A stretch of DNA of 64,000 nt from Rotaria socialis (lineage: Eukaryota; Rotifera; Eurotatoria; Philodinida; Philodinidae), in contig CAJNYU010003630.1 of assembly GCA_905331475.1 (NCBI GenBank), forward strand, positions 1-64,000, in the 5' to 3' direction. Below, piece by piece: positions 44,933 through 58,885 of this stretch. The notes beneath the pieces are model-generated. The model was not told the DNA's origin, searched no databases, and saw only the letters and a list, made by a program, of their open reading frames with translations. Positions within the stretch are counted from its first letter, which is position 1. Each line of letters opens with the position of its first letter. A program made the position numbers and the translations under genes.

Positions 44933-47410
44933 ATGTTGACAACTCCTGATGAAACAGGATCTATTCCATTTGTAATACCTAACAATATCAATTCATCTCA
45001 TACCAATGGGCACACTGTTTCAGCAGCATTACGTATATATTCTCATAGTTTCTATTATTTTTATTTTTATTTCTTGTTTTTTTTTGATAGCGGATACAAC
45101 AACTTTTAATTGGGGTAATTATTTAAAAACAACTGATTCACATGCTGCACCAATCAGTTATTTTTGCCATGTAAAGTTTTAAATCTGTTTTTTGTTTTGT
45201 ATTTCATCGCATGTACAAAATTTTGCTTGTTCACTTACATTTTAGGCGCCACTATATGATATGTGGTCACAATTAACGCCTGGAATGAAACTTGAAGTAA
45301 TAAATACAGATTGTGGCAGTAATTCGAATGATACAAAAGAGAACGTTTTTTGGTTTGCATATATCGTTCGAGTGGAAGGTTATTTAGCATTAGTCCGTTA
45401 TGAAGGTTCCGAAGAAGATTCATCAATGGATTTTTGGTGTAATCTATGCAGTAAAGACGTTCATTGTGTTGGCTGGTGTGGACAAAATGCTGTGAAATTA
45501 GCACCTCCAAGAAGTAAAGAAAATAAATTTCATGCTGGTGTTTTCTTAATATTCTGTTTTCTTTCTTTCTCTGCTTAGGCATTGAACATCGACAAACTGA
45601 TTGGAAAGCATTTCTAATCAACAAACTCGTTGGATCAAAAACTTTACCAGATAATTTCCGTTACAAAGTAAGAAAGAATTTAATTCAAATAAATATTAAG
45701 AAACAATTCTATCGTTGTATAAATTAGATGCAATCATCACTTCGTTGTTCATTTAAAAAGAATATGATCGTTGAAGTTATTGATAAATATCGTGTGTCAA
45801 ATATGCGTGTAGGAAAAATATCTGAAGTGGTAGGAGATTAAATATTGAATCGATTTATAGTTATTGAATATATTTAGATCGGTGGTCGATTAAGAATAAA
45901 TTATGAAAATGTAAGTAAAATGTAACTGTCAAATTTTCTTCATGGATTTGAAGTATTTGTTTATGTATAGACTGCAGGCGAACATTTTTGGGTGCATCAT
46001 ACATCCGAATTAATTCATCCAGTTGGTTGGTCACATGAAATCGGACATGAATTAGAAGCTACAGAAGGTAAAAGATACATTTGTTTTGGTAATTTTTAAT
46101 AAAAAAATAATTTATGACATTATTTAGAATATAGAAGTGAAGTAGCAAAAATGCTTGAAATAAATTTATATCCAGCAACTATTCCAACAGCAGATTATTT
46201 TTGTAAAGTAATACAACGCATAAATCTTTATCTTTGAGCTTAATAAAAATGATTAAAACAAATTTCTTGACTTAGGTTGAAAAAATATCAAAAATCGATG
46301 AACAATTTAAGGAAGGACAAAAATTAGAAGCAGTTGACCCATTAGAAATGTCTCGTATTTGTCCAGCAACGATTGGGAAAGTAAGTCATGATATTATCTA
46401 GTTCGATGATTTCAGTCTCCCTCAAGCGAAATAAGTTATCATTCTTGTCGAAATTTTAACAATAAGAAAGTGTCTATGCATGGATGATCAGTTTTTTTAA
46501 TCTCTGTATGAAATCGAAGGACAGAATAACTTGACACGTTCTTTAGAAGAAGAAAAAAAAACAATCTATATAATAATGATCCTCAGGGAATTATGGATAT
46601 GTTGAACGAAGCATTGGTTTATTCATGTCATCAAGAATGCTCTTGATAATCGACATCAACTATCTTTATTGTTTTCAAAGGTACTCAAAGATGGTTATTT
46701 TATGTTATCCATTGATGGATCGAGTGTTGAAGATGGTTCTGATTGGTTTTGTTATCATTCGAGTTCACGTCTTATATTTCCAATAAATTTTTGCAAGATT
46801 AATAAAATTCCATTATCACCTCCAATCGGTAGATTTTTTCGGTGCTTCTTACGTTAGTTTTTTTTTATTCTGAATGATTTTTAGGTTATCACGGCGATTT
46901 TCAATGGGATAAATATTTACTTGAAACTAATTCCGTTTATGCACCAAAAGATCTTTTTCAAATCATAAAAGTAAATCAAACGAAATTATTCTCGGAGATT
47001 GATAAATCTATAATTTTGTTTTTTCTTAATTTCTAAGAAAAAAATAATAAATCCATTTTCCGTTGGCATGAAAATTGAAGCCGTTGACATGATGGCACCA
47101 CATTTAGTATGTGTAGCTACTATTGCAGAACTTGCTGATAGCCTTATTCGTGTTCGTTTCGATGGTTGGGGTGAAGATTTTGAACAATGGATTGACTGCC
47201 AATCGCCAAATATCTATCCGATTGGCTGGTGTGAACTTGTTGGCTATAAATTAGAACCACCAAAACCACCCGAACAAGAAAACTCCGGTAGTATTATATT
47301 TCACTGTAAAAATATTGAACAATCAATGGAATATTTCTTTAGAATCAACAAAAACGCGTGCTAAAAAACCGATCAATCGAAAGTCAAATAAACGAAAACG
47401 AATTACTTAA
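44933..47410 (+). CDS. Four-MBT-repeat chromatin reader (SFMBT/MBTD1-like)
   Basis: Thirteen exons give 501 residues: 44933-45032, 45091-45170, 45246-45513, 45579-45667, 45728-45829, 45878-45910, 45971-46067, 46128-46207, 46276-46380, 46681-46828, 46885-46970, 47038-47287 and 47343-47410. Four MBT repeats follow one another. The first starts FNWGNYLKTTDSHAAPISYF and holds GMKLEVINT. The second holds NMIVEVIDK and HHTSELIHPVGW. The third holds GQKLEAVDPLEMSRICPATI. The fourth is the best conserved, with GMKIEAVDM, VRFDGWGEDFEQW and IYPIGWC, where the Asp and aromatic residues form the mono/dimethyl-lysine cage. A basic tail (KTRAKKPINRKSNKRKR) is probably a nuclear signal. Four MBTs match SFMBT, MBTD1 and L3MBTL2; neither a SAM domain nor an FCS zinc finger is visible. 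It probably acts in Polycomb-type repression or nuclear histone reading. Confidence 0.92.
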
Positions 47411-49234
47411 AACGATTTTCATAATCAAAAGTAAGTTAAAACGTTCCAATATTTCGAGATCATACATAGAACTCTTTGCTAGTCTAAAACATACTATTAT
47501 GAAGAGAGATAGCAAAAGATTTGAAATACTGTTGATATATACTTTTTTGTTTCTATACTGTTTAATTTACTATCTATGTATTTAGTTTTTTTCCATGTAA
47601 ACAAGCAAAAACGACATACTTTGAATATTGCATTTTTCATTTTGGCAAAGCCCACACTTCTAACTTCAAATGTATATAAATTAGGACTTACTGTAAATCT
47701 GGTGATGGCGAAGAAACGAAAACTTGTCTTTCAATTTTTTTTCTTTTCAATTTGTATTTACTGTTGTTGTCAAAAGGCAAACTTAAAAGTTTTCGATTAT
47801 TTCATTTGAAATTGTCATTCGATTTCTTATATTCATATCCATTGATGATTAAATTCCATTTGAAAGTTTTATTTCTATAAAGCCAAAAATTTCAACTATT
47901 TGCTACGCGTATTCATGCATCATTGAAACGAAACTTTATTCAATGGGATTAACCTTTGATGAATCGATCTATTTATAACAGTTCTTTTTTTAAAATTTTC
48001 CGTTCGAACTTTTCAATGAAAAAGTCGTGACAATTTCTATTTATTCCTCATCACTGTTTGCTCTTCAATGAGAACGAACTTTATAAACTTGAAATTTTCA
48101 AAATGAAATAAAAAATATCTTTGCTATAAATAGAAAATCAAATGACAATTCTATAGTGAACTAATCGAAACACAACAATTTCAGTATGCCGTTTATTTTG
48201 TTCAGATTGATTCTCGATGCGTTTGTTGACAATAAATTAGGTAGTAGAAGCGATACATTTCTTCCATCGTTTTGTTTATTACTCTATCTTATGTTTCATA
48301 TTGACAACAGGTGCCTTTGCTTTCTCTTGTGTGTTTTGTTTTCTTCGTCATTATTCGGTTTTTATCTACTGTGATTTGCTTAAATGAGTTTGTCGATGGT
48401 TCCAATCAGGTTTGAATCAGTCAAATTACTACTCATTCATTGACCTTTTTTCATTTTCATGTTCTTATATGTTCTTTTTATAGAACAGTTTTCGATGGTG
48501 CGTGAAACAAATATCGCATGCTTCTCTCTTCTTCCATGTTTTTTCTTCTTCTTATCTTTATTATAATCTCTCATTCTATTTAGTCAACACGGTAGAAACA
48601 TAATTGTGTAGAATGGAGCATCAAAAAATAAATATCAAAATTATGATAGTTGATGTTTGATTGATAGGAAATATAGATGAAAAAAAAAAACGAAGGGATT
48701 CTTGTTTGTAACACATTATTCAATTAATGTGTTAATTCAAAGTAAACAATGAAGGCTATTGGACCTTTCGGCTATATAAATTTAAAAACATTGCACTATT
48801 TTTAGCCTTTAAGCGACTTTTTGTATTGACAGAGAAAAAAATTGATTTTATTTTTATTAGATTATGTACTAAAAATAACCTTATATTGAAAATCAAATAG
48901 TACAGAGTTCAACAGAAAAACAAAAATCCCACTATTATTTATGATGTTCTTTTTTTTGTAGTTCCACTCGTTGTAATATTTCATAGGAATGAGTATTATT
49001 TTCATCAATCTATTTTTCATATACAAAATAAATTCGTCTCAATCATGCGAGAATACTTGGATGCTCACGGGGCTATCGCTCACATACCTACCGTGAAAAA
49101 TAATTGTTTCAGTTTGTTGAATAATTTGGTCGAATTGTTTTTCAATATAGAATATTATCGTTTCATTCTTTTATTATGCTTGATAAATATTTTTAGAGTA
49201 TTTGAATCTCTTTGAAAAAAAAATTCCATGAGAT
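47411..49234. other. Intergenic, no gene seen
   Basis: AT-rich. Frames at 47358-47585, 47576-47809 and 48186-48374 are hydrophobic or low-complexity, without domains or splice partners. No RNA gene or array is recognised. Confidence 0.45.
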
Positions 49235-49579
49235 TTATTTTCCACGCGATCGTGTATCTACCCAGACTTTTCCAAGAAATGTTGCGTCTCGTTGAAAGTT
49301 CACGCATCGTCCATCGCCTCGACCTGTAAATCCGCCTGATGGGGCGCAAATATGATTGCATGATTCATCGTAAAGACTATTGAATTGATCACAGCAGTTA
49401 CTACTGAATAGATATGTTGTTTTATCATCATAAGAATATTTTGTAATAGTAGCAGGTGGATTCCAAACTGGCCCAGCTAAGACAGAATCAATCTTCTCTT
49501 GAATACATGCTGGAATAGCACCTTGACCTAATTATAGTACTGCAAACAATAAAACAATGGACAGAATGAAAATCTGCAT
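49235..49579 (-). pseudogene. Small secreted cysteine-rich protein with in-frame stop
   Basis: The 115-codon minus-strand frame begins MQIFILSIVLLFAVL, a good signal peptide, then meets TAA at codon 16 (plus 49532-49534) and continues open to 49235. The mature part has CIQEKIDS, WNPPATITKYSYDDKTTYLF, SSNCCDQFNSLYDESCNHIC and APSGGFTGRGDGRCVNF. This Y.Y....Y...CCD....LYD..C..IC.P.GG.TG.GDG.C pattern recalls a small domain (DUF6970-like) that I associate with bacteria and bdelloids. Function is unknown. Either the gene is dead by one nonsense change, or the base is wrong. Alternatively an unseen 5' exon splices at the acceptor-like TTGTTTGCAG or CTATAATTAG around the stop, so the ATG used here may not be the real one. 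Confidence 0.65.
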
Positions 49580-50172
49580 TATCGAAAAAGTTATATTATC
49601 TACAAGCAAGAAAAAGTATGTGTTTTTACGTTTCGCAATATAAAATATAGAAAGTGAAAAAGTATATTTTGAAACTTGTAATTTTATCTGAGTATGGCAC
49701 ACACATGTCACTTATTTCCTTTCTCATATTATCGAAGAGACTGAGTTTATTGCTAGTATATCTTTTTAATTTAATTTTGATGCGATTACGTAGAGTGAAC
49801 CATGAAGCTAAGAAAATATAGAACTCTATTTGATTTTTGGTTTTGAACAAAAATTTTCTTATTACTCGAAAGATATCCAGTGACTAGTGACCTCCACGTG
49901 TCAAAAAGAAATGTTTGTCATATAAAATAGTAAAGAAGTGCATTGCGATTCGCTGTGTAGGGTATTTGCAATAGGAAAGAACAGCAAGTAAAAAATAAAT
50001 AGTCGTAATGAAAGAGTTGCGACAATGTTGTGCAATAACAATCAACAAGGAGAAAAAAATAATCATATTAAAACCGCAGTAGTAGCACCTCTGACATTGT
50101 TTTACGAGAGAATATCTTTATTAGAGTAAAAGATAAACAGAAGATAGTTTTGCAATTTTTATAAAAATAACG
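49580..50172. other. Intergenic between divergent genes
   Basis: This holds the 5' regions of the minus-strand secreted-protein gene and of macroH2A, so a shared promoter region is possible. No TATA element stands out from the AT-rich background. Minus-strand frames at 49626-49850 and 49884-50066 have no domains. Confidence 0.4.
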
Positions 50173-51668
<1,496 letters not shown>

Positions 51669-51911
51669 AGAATGTTAATTATATTTCAAAACGAACAACA
51701 GTGATTATTAATTGCACGCTTTATTTTTATGATTCAGTGTGATAAATTCTATGTACCCCAATGTTTTTGCTTTTGTTTTGCTATTTGTATATTGTATACT
51801 TTTAAAGCACATATATATATATATATCGTATAATTACTAAAACAAGAAATGAATTTTATGTCCGTACAATTTTTTTTGTTTCATTGAAATCTTCTTATTT
51901 TAGAAATAAAA
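51669..51911 (+). other. Short intergenic gap with 3' splice-site-like sequence
   Basis: The 243 bp between macroH2A and the kinase contain a (TA)n run at about 51810-51826. Eight bases before the next ATG lies CTTCTTATTTTAG (ending 51903), a strong acceptor-like sequence with no matching upstream donor assigned. It may be a trans-splice acceptor or the end of an intron in the 5' leader. Confidence 0.4.
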
Positions 51912-54216
51912 ATGACCGAAGGCGTAACAACAACATCAGATGACATGCAAGATACGTTTTCTCTTCGGGATCAGTCATCGAAACAATATACTGTTAAACT
52001 CACAACAGCTGCTCTTGTGATTCAGTTACAAACTGACGATAATAGAGAACAACCAAGAACCATAAAGAATAATACACAAGTGATACCGATCGAAGATATC
52101 TATGGATGTTTATGTATGAAAGATAATAGGAATTCAATTCGATGTCATTTAAATCTTTACCTATATTCGCTACAAAAGGCATCAGGTGCTACATTACCAT
52201 TTTCAAAAAAGTCAAATTTACAGCGTTCACAACTATTGCTTACATACGCGAAATTTAATGATTTCGAAAGTAATTTTGGTGCAGTAACACGATGGCATCA
52301 GAGCTTAAAGCGTGCAATTTATTTAAAACAAAATCTCCCTCGTAAGTTTTGAAAAGCACTTTATTTGTTGAATGCATGAATATGGTTGTCTTGTTTATCG
52401 AACATGATAGTTGATATTGTAACAACAAAACGTGATAAACGTGCCCTTGTTTTTATTAATCCAGCTGGCGGTGCTGGTAAAGCTTATCGTCTTGTTATGG
52501 AATATGTTGTTGGTGTATGGAGTGAAGCAGAATTTACCTATCATATGATTGTAACAGGTTTGAAAATAAATAAATATATAATTATTACTGATTCAGATTT
52601 GCTTTAATGAATTCAACGCTGAGACACTTATTCTGCTATGAATAGAGATCATCTGACGAAGTGGAAGCTTTTTGCAAACCTGAAGATCATAGAACACGAT
52701 AGGGACATGCGTACATTTCATGTTCTTAAAGGAAAACGAAGGTTAATCTCATTGTACAGTGCAAGGTTAGAAAACTATCAAACAGTGTTTCTTTTTTGAA
52801 CCGAGAAAATAACTATGTACAACACTACTGTATTATTGACTAATGATTGTGAAATAAGTCAAATGTTCGATTTTAATTCGTTTTTCAATTTGATATCATA
52901 GAATACGCCGGTCATGCTCGTGAATTTGTACGCTCTATACAACTTGCTGATTGGGCTGGTATTGTTGTAGCATCAGGTGATGGACTTCTCTACGAAGTAA
53001 ATAACTTTCAGCGTGCTATTAAAGTTAACTTTTTTCTTTCTAAACATTTTCTGTCTATGAAAGGTTGTCAATGGACTTATGAGTAGAAACGATTGGCAAG
53101 AAGCAATTAAATTACCTATTGGACATTTACCTTGTGGATCAGGCAATGCTTTCATTACAAACATTGTACGTTACAGCAAGTAAGTAAAACACTTGATTCT
53201 AATACATTATTTTCTCATATAAACAGTCGATTAATTAATCAGCTATTCAATCTATCTCTAGACAACCGATTATGAAAACGATGGAAAAATTTATTGTCCA
53301 AGCTGCTGTAATCATTGCGACACATAACGTACTTCCATTTGATATGGCTCTATTAGACATCTGTGATGGTCAAAGACTTTTTTCTTTTCTCTGTATTGAA
53401 TGGGGTGTTGTTGCTGATGTTGACTGTGATAGTGAACAGTACCGTTTTCTGGGTAAAATAAAAAGCAATCCTGAAATTTCAGAATCTTTTCATGAGCCCA
53501 TTTCCTTTTACTTATTAGGTGAAACTCGATTTACAGTGGAAGCGCTAAAACATATTATCAGTAAGTATAATTACATAACTCACTGTATGGAAAGCCGGAG
53601 AAAGAAAGTGATCTATTGCATTATTTAGAACCTCGTAGTTATGAAGGTTATATTGATTACATTCCATATGATGCGGTTGATGATACAGCAGACTCAAATC
53701 AAATAACAACAGATACCACGATTGCTCAACTACACCGTCATCTATTACCACTCAATGAACCTATTCCAACTGATTCCACATCGACTAAATGGCGCCGTAT
53801 CAATGGTCCATTTCTTCATGTATTAATTACATCAAAAGCGTGTATATCAAAAGATGTCATAGCCTCATTCAGATCAACACTATCTGATGGCTATTTAAGT
53901 TTACAATATATACGTGCAGATCGTTCATCGCGTATACATCTTGCGCAAACATTCACGAAATTATCCGACGGAAAACATGTTGATTTTGATTTCGTTGAAT
54001 TGCTGCCAGTACGCGCATTTCGAATTGTACCAGCTGATACTAGTGGAAATATGATGGTCGACGGAGAAAAAGTCCCTTATGGTAAATAGATGTGAACATA
54101 TTTTTTGTCACAAAATAATTTTTTTTTCTTCAGGTCCTGTTCAAGGTGAAATTTTACCGAGTGTAGGACGATGTATGGGAAGACTTCCAACAGCTAATGA
54201 AGTGCTACTAAGTTGA
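51912..54216 (+). CDS. SPHK: Sphingosine kinase
   Basis: Eight exons give 518 residues: 51912-52341, 52411-52557, 52902-52996, 53064-53179, 53262-53452, 53519-53560, 53629-54081 and 54134-54216. A divergent N-terminal region of about 140 residues leads into the DAGK-type catalytic domain. FINPAGGAGKA is the nucleotide loop, and HAREFVRSIQLADWAGIVVA leads to SGDGLLYEVVNGLM, the SGDG/VVNG catalytic block. LPCGSGNAF follows. LFSFLCIEWGVVADVDCDSE and YRFLGETRFT are sphingosine-kinase hallmarks that separate it from ceramide kinase and DAG kinase. The C-terminal lobe includes LPVRAFRIVP and DGEKVPYGPVQGEILPS. It should phosphorylate sphingosine to sphingosine-1-phosphate at the plasma membrane or cytosol. 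Intron 2 (52558-52901, 344 bp) is unusually long for the gene. The join at the first intron is less certain than the rest. Confidence 0.95.
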
Positions 54217-54540
54217 TCAAACTATCTCCATTGCAATTCAGATATTTAAAAAAAAGTATTAAGAAACCTGAACAGAAAACTAACAAATATTGTTTTGTTT
54301 TTTTTTTGTTTTTCACATTATTTATTATCTCTTATTATTATTATTCGTTTATACAATTACGGGAACAAATCTTTTGAAAGCGACATTTTATATTCTATGA
54401 TTAAAATTTAGTATTTCTTTTTCATAATGTTGTTTAAATAAGCATGGCTCTTTTTTCTCGATTGTATAACAACCGGTTAAGAGACAGAAAAAGAATTTTT
54501 TTTATTATTTCTTTCTTTTTTGCAATAAAATATCACCAAG
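54217..54540. other. Gap between convergent genes
   Basis: This 324 bp gap lies between the 3' ends of the sphingosine kinase (plus) and the glycosidase (minus). It holds T-rich runs and AATAAA-like words on both strands, consistent with two facing polyadenylation regions. No gene. Confidence 0.45.
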
Positions 54541-57500
54541 TTAAATGCATAAATCAACTCGTAGTGGAAAATGGATATCTTGAAAATATAATGTTAATTG
54601 ATTGCTTGTTATGTTCCAATGAATATTGTGATTATCAGTAATGCACAACATATTATCATAGACATCCGAACAAATAAACTGTGCTGAATTCTGATTGATT
54701 GTAAAATCAAATGGATATGCTCCTCGAACATGAACATTTCGTAATCGAATACTTTTAGTTGCCGGCGTAAGGGAGCCTGCTAACGGATTAAATAGAAGAC
54801 TCTTGTCATCATAACGAAGCCCAGCATAACCCATCATGACCGATTGAATAAAACCGCCATCACCCGTAAGAAAATGAGTACTAAAGAAAAGTCATATAAA
54901 AATTATTATTCAGGAGAAATATATTTCCTATCTTCTTCGAGTTGTCGGTTTCATAAGATAGATCAATATAAGAAAATATTCACTATCTATCAGGGCACCG
55001 ATAAAAGTACGATCCTCTCAATGTTTTCTTTACAACAAAAAAGAAAGATTGTGCCATATCAACTCGAAGAATCTTTCCTACAGAAGGCAATAGTTTCATA
55101 CTTAAATCCATGTCCACCAATGATATTTGCATGAATATCGACCTATAATAAAAGCTTAACCGTACTCATGAGTGCATATAAAATCAAATACGAAACCTCA
55201 TTTCGAACATGAAATTCTCCATATGTACATGCTTGTAAAGATCGATTGAATTCGCCTTCGGCTTTCAACGTTTCATTTAACATAAGCCATACAATAGCAT
55301 GAATAGGAGCGGTCATACCCGCATTTTCTTGGCATGTTATTGGAATAAATGTTTCAGCATCATTTCGTATTATAGCAGGCGTTACATTGAAATTCATTGG
55401 ATAAGTTAAATATAGAACATCTAGAAGTAAATTAGAAAAAAATCAATATTAAACATCTACAAACTAATTTTCTACCTTCTGGACAAACATAATGTGATGG
55501 TGCTGGTGGTAAAACAGCTAAAAAAAGATGGTGTGCTTTTTCCTAAATTAAGAAGCACGTCTCTCTTTTTTCTTTACCATTATCCCATTGGATATGGGTC
55601 TGTGTGGTGGAATTAAAATTGATTTTAATTTTTTTAGCAATGATTTCCCATTCGGGATCGACTCTAAATCCAAACATATCTCCAACCTGTTTGGCTAATT
55701 GTAATGATACAATAGCAACAGCATTTGTTTGTATGGCATTATCAATACCAATATCACCGCATTTCGTTTGATCATTATCACACCATTCATCAACAGGCAT
55801 TACTTTTTCAATTGAATATGTCACATTATTTGTTTTTGTTACACGACTAGACCAAAATTTTGCTATATCACGTAATAGAGGCCAGCCAATATTTTCTAAC
55901 CAAATATCATCTTTCGTAGCATAATAATACATTTGTACAGCCACTGCTACATCACCAGTTATATGTTGTTCAATACAAAGTTCCCAGCCACCTTTTCCAT
56001 CGCAACAGCCCTAAGTGAAATTTATTTAAATAAAAATTTTGTATTTGATTTACAGTTTGTTTTTTTACTTCAGCTCGACCTAAATACGCTCTGAAACAAA
56101 AATCGTTATTTTCGAATCAATTTTTCTTATCAAATACATACGCAGTCCAAGCAAACATAGATCCATTGTAGCCAAAGCGAAGTGCAATGTTATTCGATGC
56201 ATCTAAACTATTATATCGATAGCGCAGTAGACTTTCGGCACGGGATGGATAAAATGGTAGAAGAGCCGGCATCATATACCTTGATAGATAAATGAAAACA
56301 AGTTGATAATAAAGAAACCTTAATAAAAAAAAATGAATATTTGACTATTCTCTCCTTGGATAGTCAAGTCTAGAGTAATCCTACGAATTGATTTTCCTAG
56401 TTGAAGTAATTATTGATAGTAGTAGACACTTACTGACATTCTGTCAAGTGATCTAGAAAGCTATTTTCTATTATTTTTATGCATATGAATTAGCTGCGTT
56501 CTATTTTTGGGCACATAGCCTGTGCATAGCTCAGGAGAAGATCGCGTTTGATGTAAATATGTAGCTATGCACCATTCGATGGACTTGTTTTCAAAAGATT
56601 TCATGTAGAATCTCAACAATGCTAGTCATGGAAATCTTGGTTTTCCAGTATCTGCCTTGGAAAACTCTCAGTTCGCTCAATCACATGTATCAAGAAAAAA
56701 CTATCGAAAACTCTCCGACTTTTCGTATAATAAAATGACGTTAATATTTACCAATCCATATCAAAAAACATTAGACCAGAGTAAGATTGTGATGCTAATC
56801 CTCCCGGACTGATACCATATCTAAAATATATAATTTAAAATGCATGTTCAAATATACATGGCTGGAGTCACAAATACTACTACAATAAATGATTGAAATA
56901 ATTTTTCGTCATTTCAATAGAATCGCCTGTTTTCTTTTTGTACTATAATATCGAGCCGTACAAAAATACTTACGGCCAATCATCACGTGAACTAGATAAT
57001 AAATAATACATTGAACTATTCACATGTTGCGCAATATCTAATGACCGTGAAAATATCGTTATGACTGTATCATTTTCACCATTGTTATCTGTATCCAAAA
57101 CAATTTTCGGTATTACGAATGGTTGATCATCCATTGGTTGAATATCAATACCAGATCTCCATAGGTTTTTCCATGCTTGAACGTGTTCATTAAATAAATC
57201 ATTTTTCTTTGTTAAAGCTTCATCAAATCGATTTATTGCTTCAAGTGTTACTGTCATTTGATCAATGGGACTCGGTCCAAAATCAATACTACTTGCTAAT
57301 GTTGAAATGAATTGTACGCGTGATGATATTGTTAATGTTTGATTTGGTTCCTTTGACTGTTGTGTACATATTGTCACATAAATTAATCGATCACGATCAT
57401 CGCGACTCAACAAAACACCTTCATAGACGTACATTGATGATGTTGATAAATTGGAATTCAATGTAAATTCAACATCAATTTCAACGCCACCACCACCTGT

Positions 57501-58885
57501 ACATTTTGTTTCAGGATTGTGTGTTTGATTCAGTGGATCAAAGGTTGATGAATAAGAAAATGTAACAAATTTTGATGTAGATGTGACAGGGGAAAATTCA
57601 ACAACCATTACACTTTTTAACTAAAATCGAATGCCAAAATGAAACAAGTCAAAGAATGATTAGAAAAAATTCGAATTTTATTTCTATGGAGAAATAATGA
57701 ATATGAGTTTAGATGTACTCAATCCAATTCCTATATATCATTATAACTTGAGTAGCATATCAAACGGAAACATTTATTAGCGGGAACAAGAATAGTTCGA
57801 GCTTTTTTTAACCTTACATAATGCATAGCTATGGCAAGGGTGATGGAGCGGAAAGTGATATAGATTAACACCGGATGCAAAGTCTTGTAAATAACAATAG
57901 TCAAATTTACAATTGCCCATGCTTGCGCCAGCGCATATAGGACGGTAGTATGCGACTTACATTTTCTACGCGATTTAACAATTATAGAAAGCATTTATCT
58001 ATGCTTGAATCCAATTCATACATAGAGATAGGAATTCTGATGTGCATATGAATGAGTATAGCCATTTACATGAGCATTACTATCAACAATTGAATTCGAT
58101 TTCTCAAGAATTAGTTTAGCTTTCAAATTCAATATCTTACTGTTTGACTAATGTACACGCTATGTTCAATAATTGAACCATTTTGATCATCAAATTGATA
58201 TCGACGTGTAAACATTGCCTTTTCAAAATGTAAAGCACTAGCAATAAGTTCACCAGTTATAATCGAACCACCGATAGGCGATGGTAACCTTGCTTTTCCA
58301 ACATTTCCACACTGAATTCAAAAACAAAAAAAACAATTTTGTTACTTAAATTTGCTTTCCTGTTATCGTTTTTTACTTTGCCATTGAAAAGTCCACTTTG
58401 AAATAAAGCTGCTGACATAGCAACAGTACCAATATATCCATTCGCAATTTCAGGTAAAAAACAAAAGTGTGGTTCTGGATTAGCAAATAGTATTCGACCA
58501 CTGGAGACATCATTTTGCCAGTCATCTGGCGGTAAAAATCCTTTACGAATGTATAAATCAACATTTTGTGTTACGTCATAACAACAATTAGCATCACAGC
58601 CTGATGTACATGACTTTAAGAAACCATTTGAATTAAATCCACGACACGATGAATTTGAATTACAAATAGCCACTAATTCTTCTATATCACACTCTTTGCC
58701 ATAACCTAGATACATGGATTTTTGTAGTATATTTATTTCTGTTATTATGCATTTATACCTTCACCACATTCAATATGAGCAATATCATGACCGACAGCAT
58801 CCGTCCCTGACATTTTAAAATAATGATTCAAAAAAGCAAAACATTGTTGATTAGTTAATAAAATCAACAGAATAAACTTGTTCAT
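54541..58885 (-). CDS. Secreted GH65-type glycosidase with PAN/apple-like N-terminus (PGGHG-like)
   Basis: Twelve minus-strand exons, from 5' to 3', give 860 residues: 58885-58759, 58705-58377, 58311-58141, 57620-56974, 56820-56752, 56279-56142, 56090-56069 (22 nt), 56010-55578, 55517-55476, 55420-55197, 55142-55102 and 54880-54541. The signal peptide MNKFILLILLTNQQCFA is followed by a Cys-rich segment (CDIEELVAICNSNSSCRGFN) of PAN/apple type. The GH65 fold then begins near LPEIANGYIGTVAMSAALFQ. Matches to animal protein-glucosylgalactosylhydroxylysine glucosidase include ISPGGLASQSYSGLMFFDMD, FYPSRAESLLRYRYNSLD, VMPVDEW (the likely acid Glu), LTYPMNF and THFLTGDGGFIQS. It probably removes glucose from an extracellular alpha-linked substrate such as collagen-type glycans; acid trehalase is the main alternative. 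All phases agree. Confidence 0.88.

Noticed and set aside
57731-57994. 87-codon minus frame between glycosidase exons 3 and 4
   Set aside because: It sits within an intron, the flanking exons join in frame without it, and it shows no domain.
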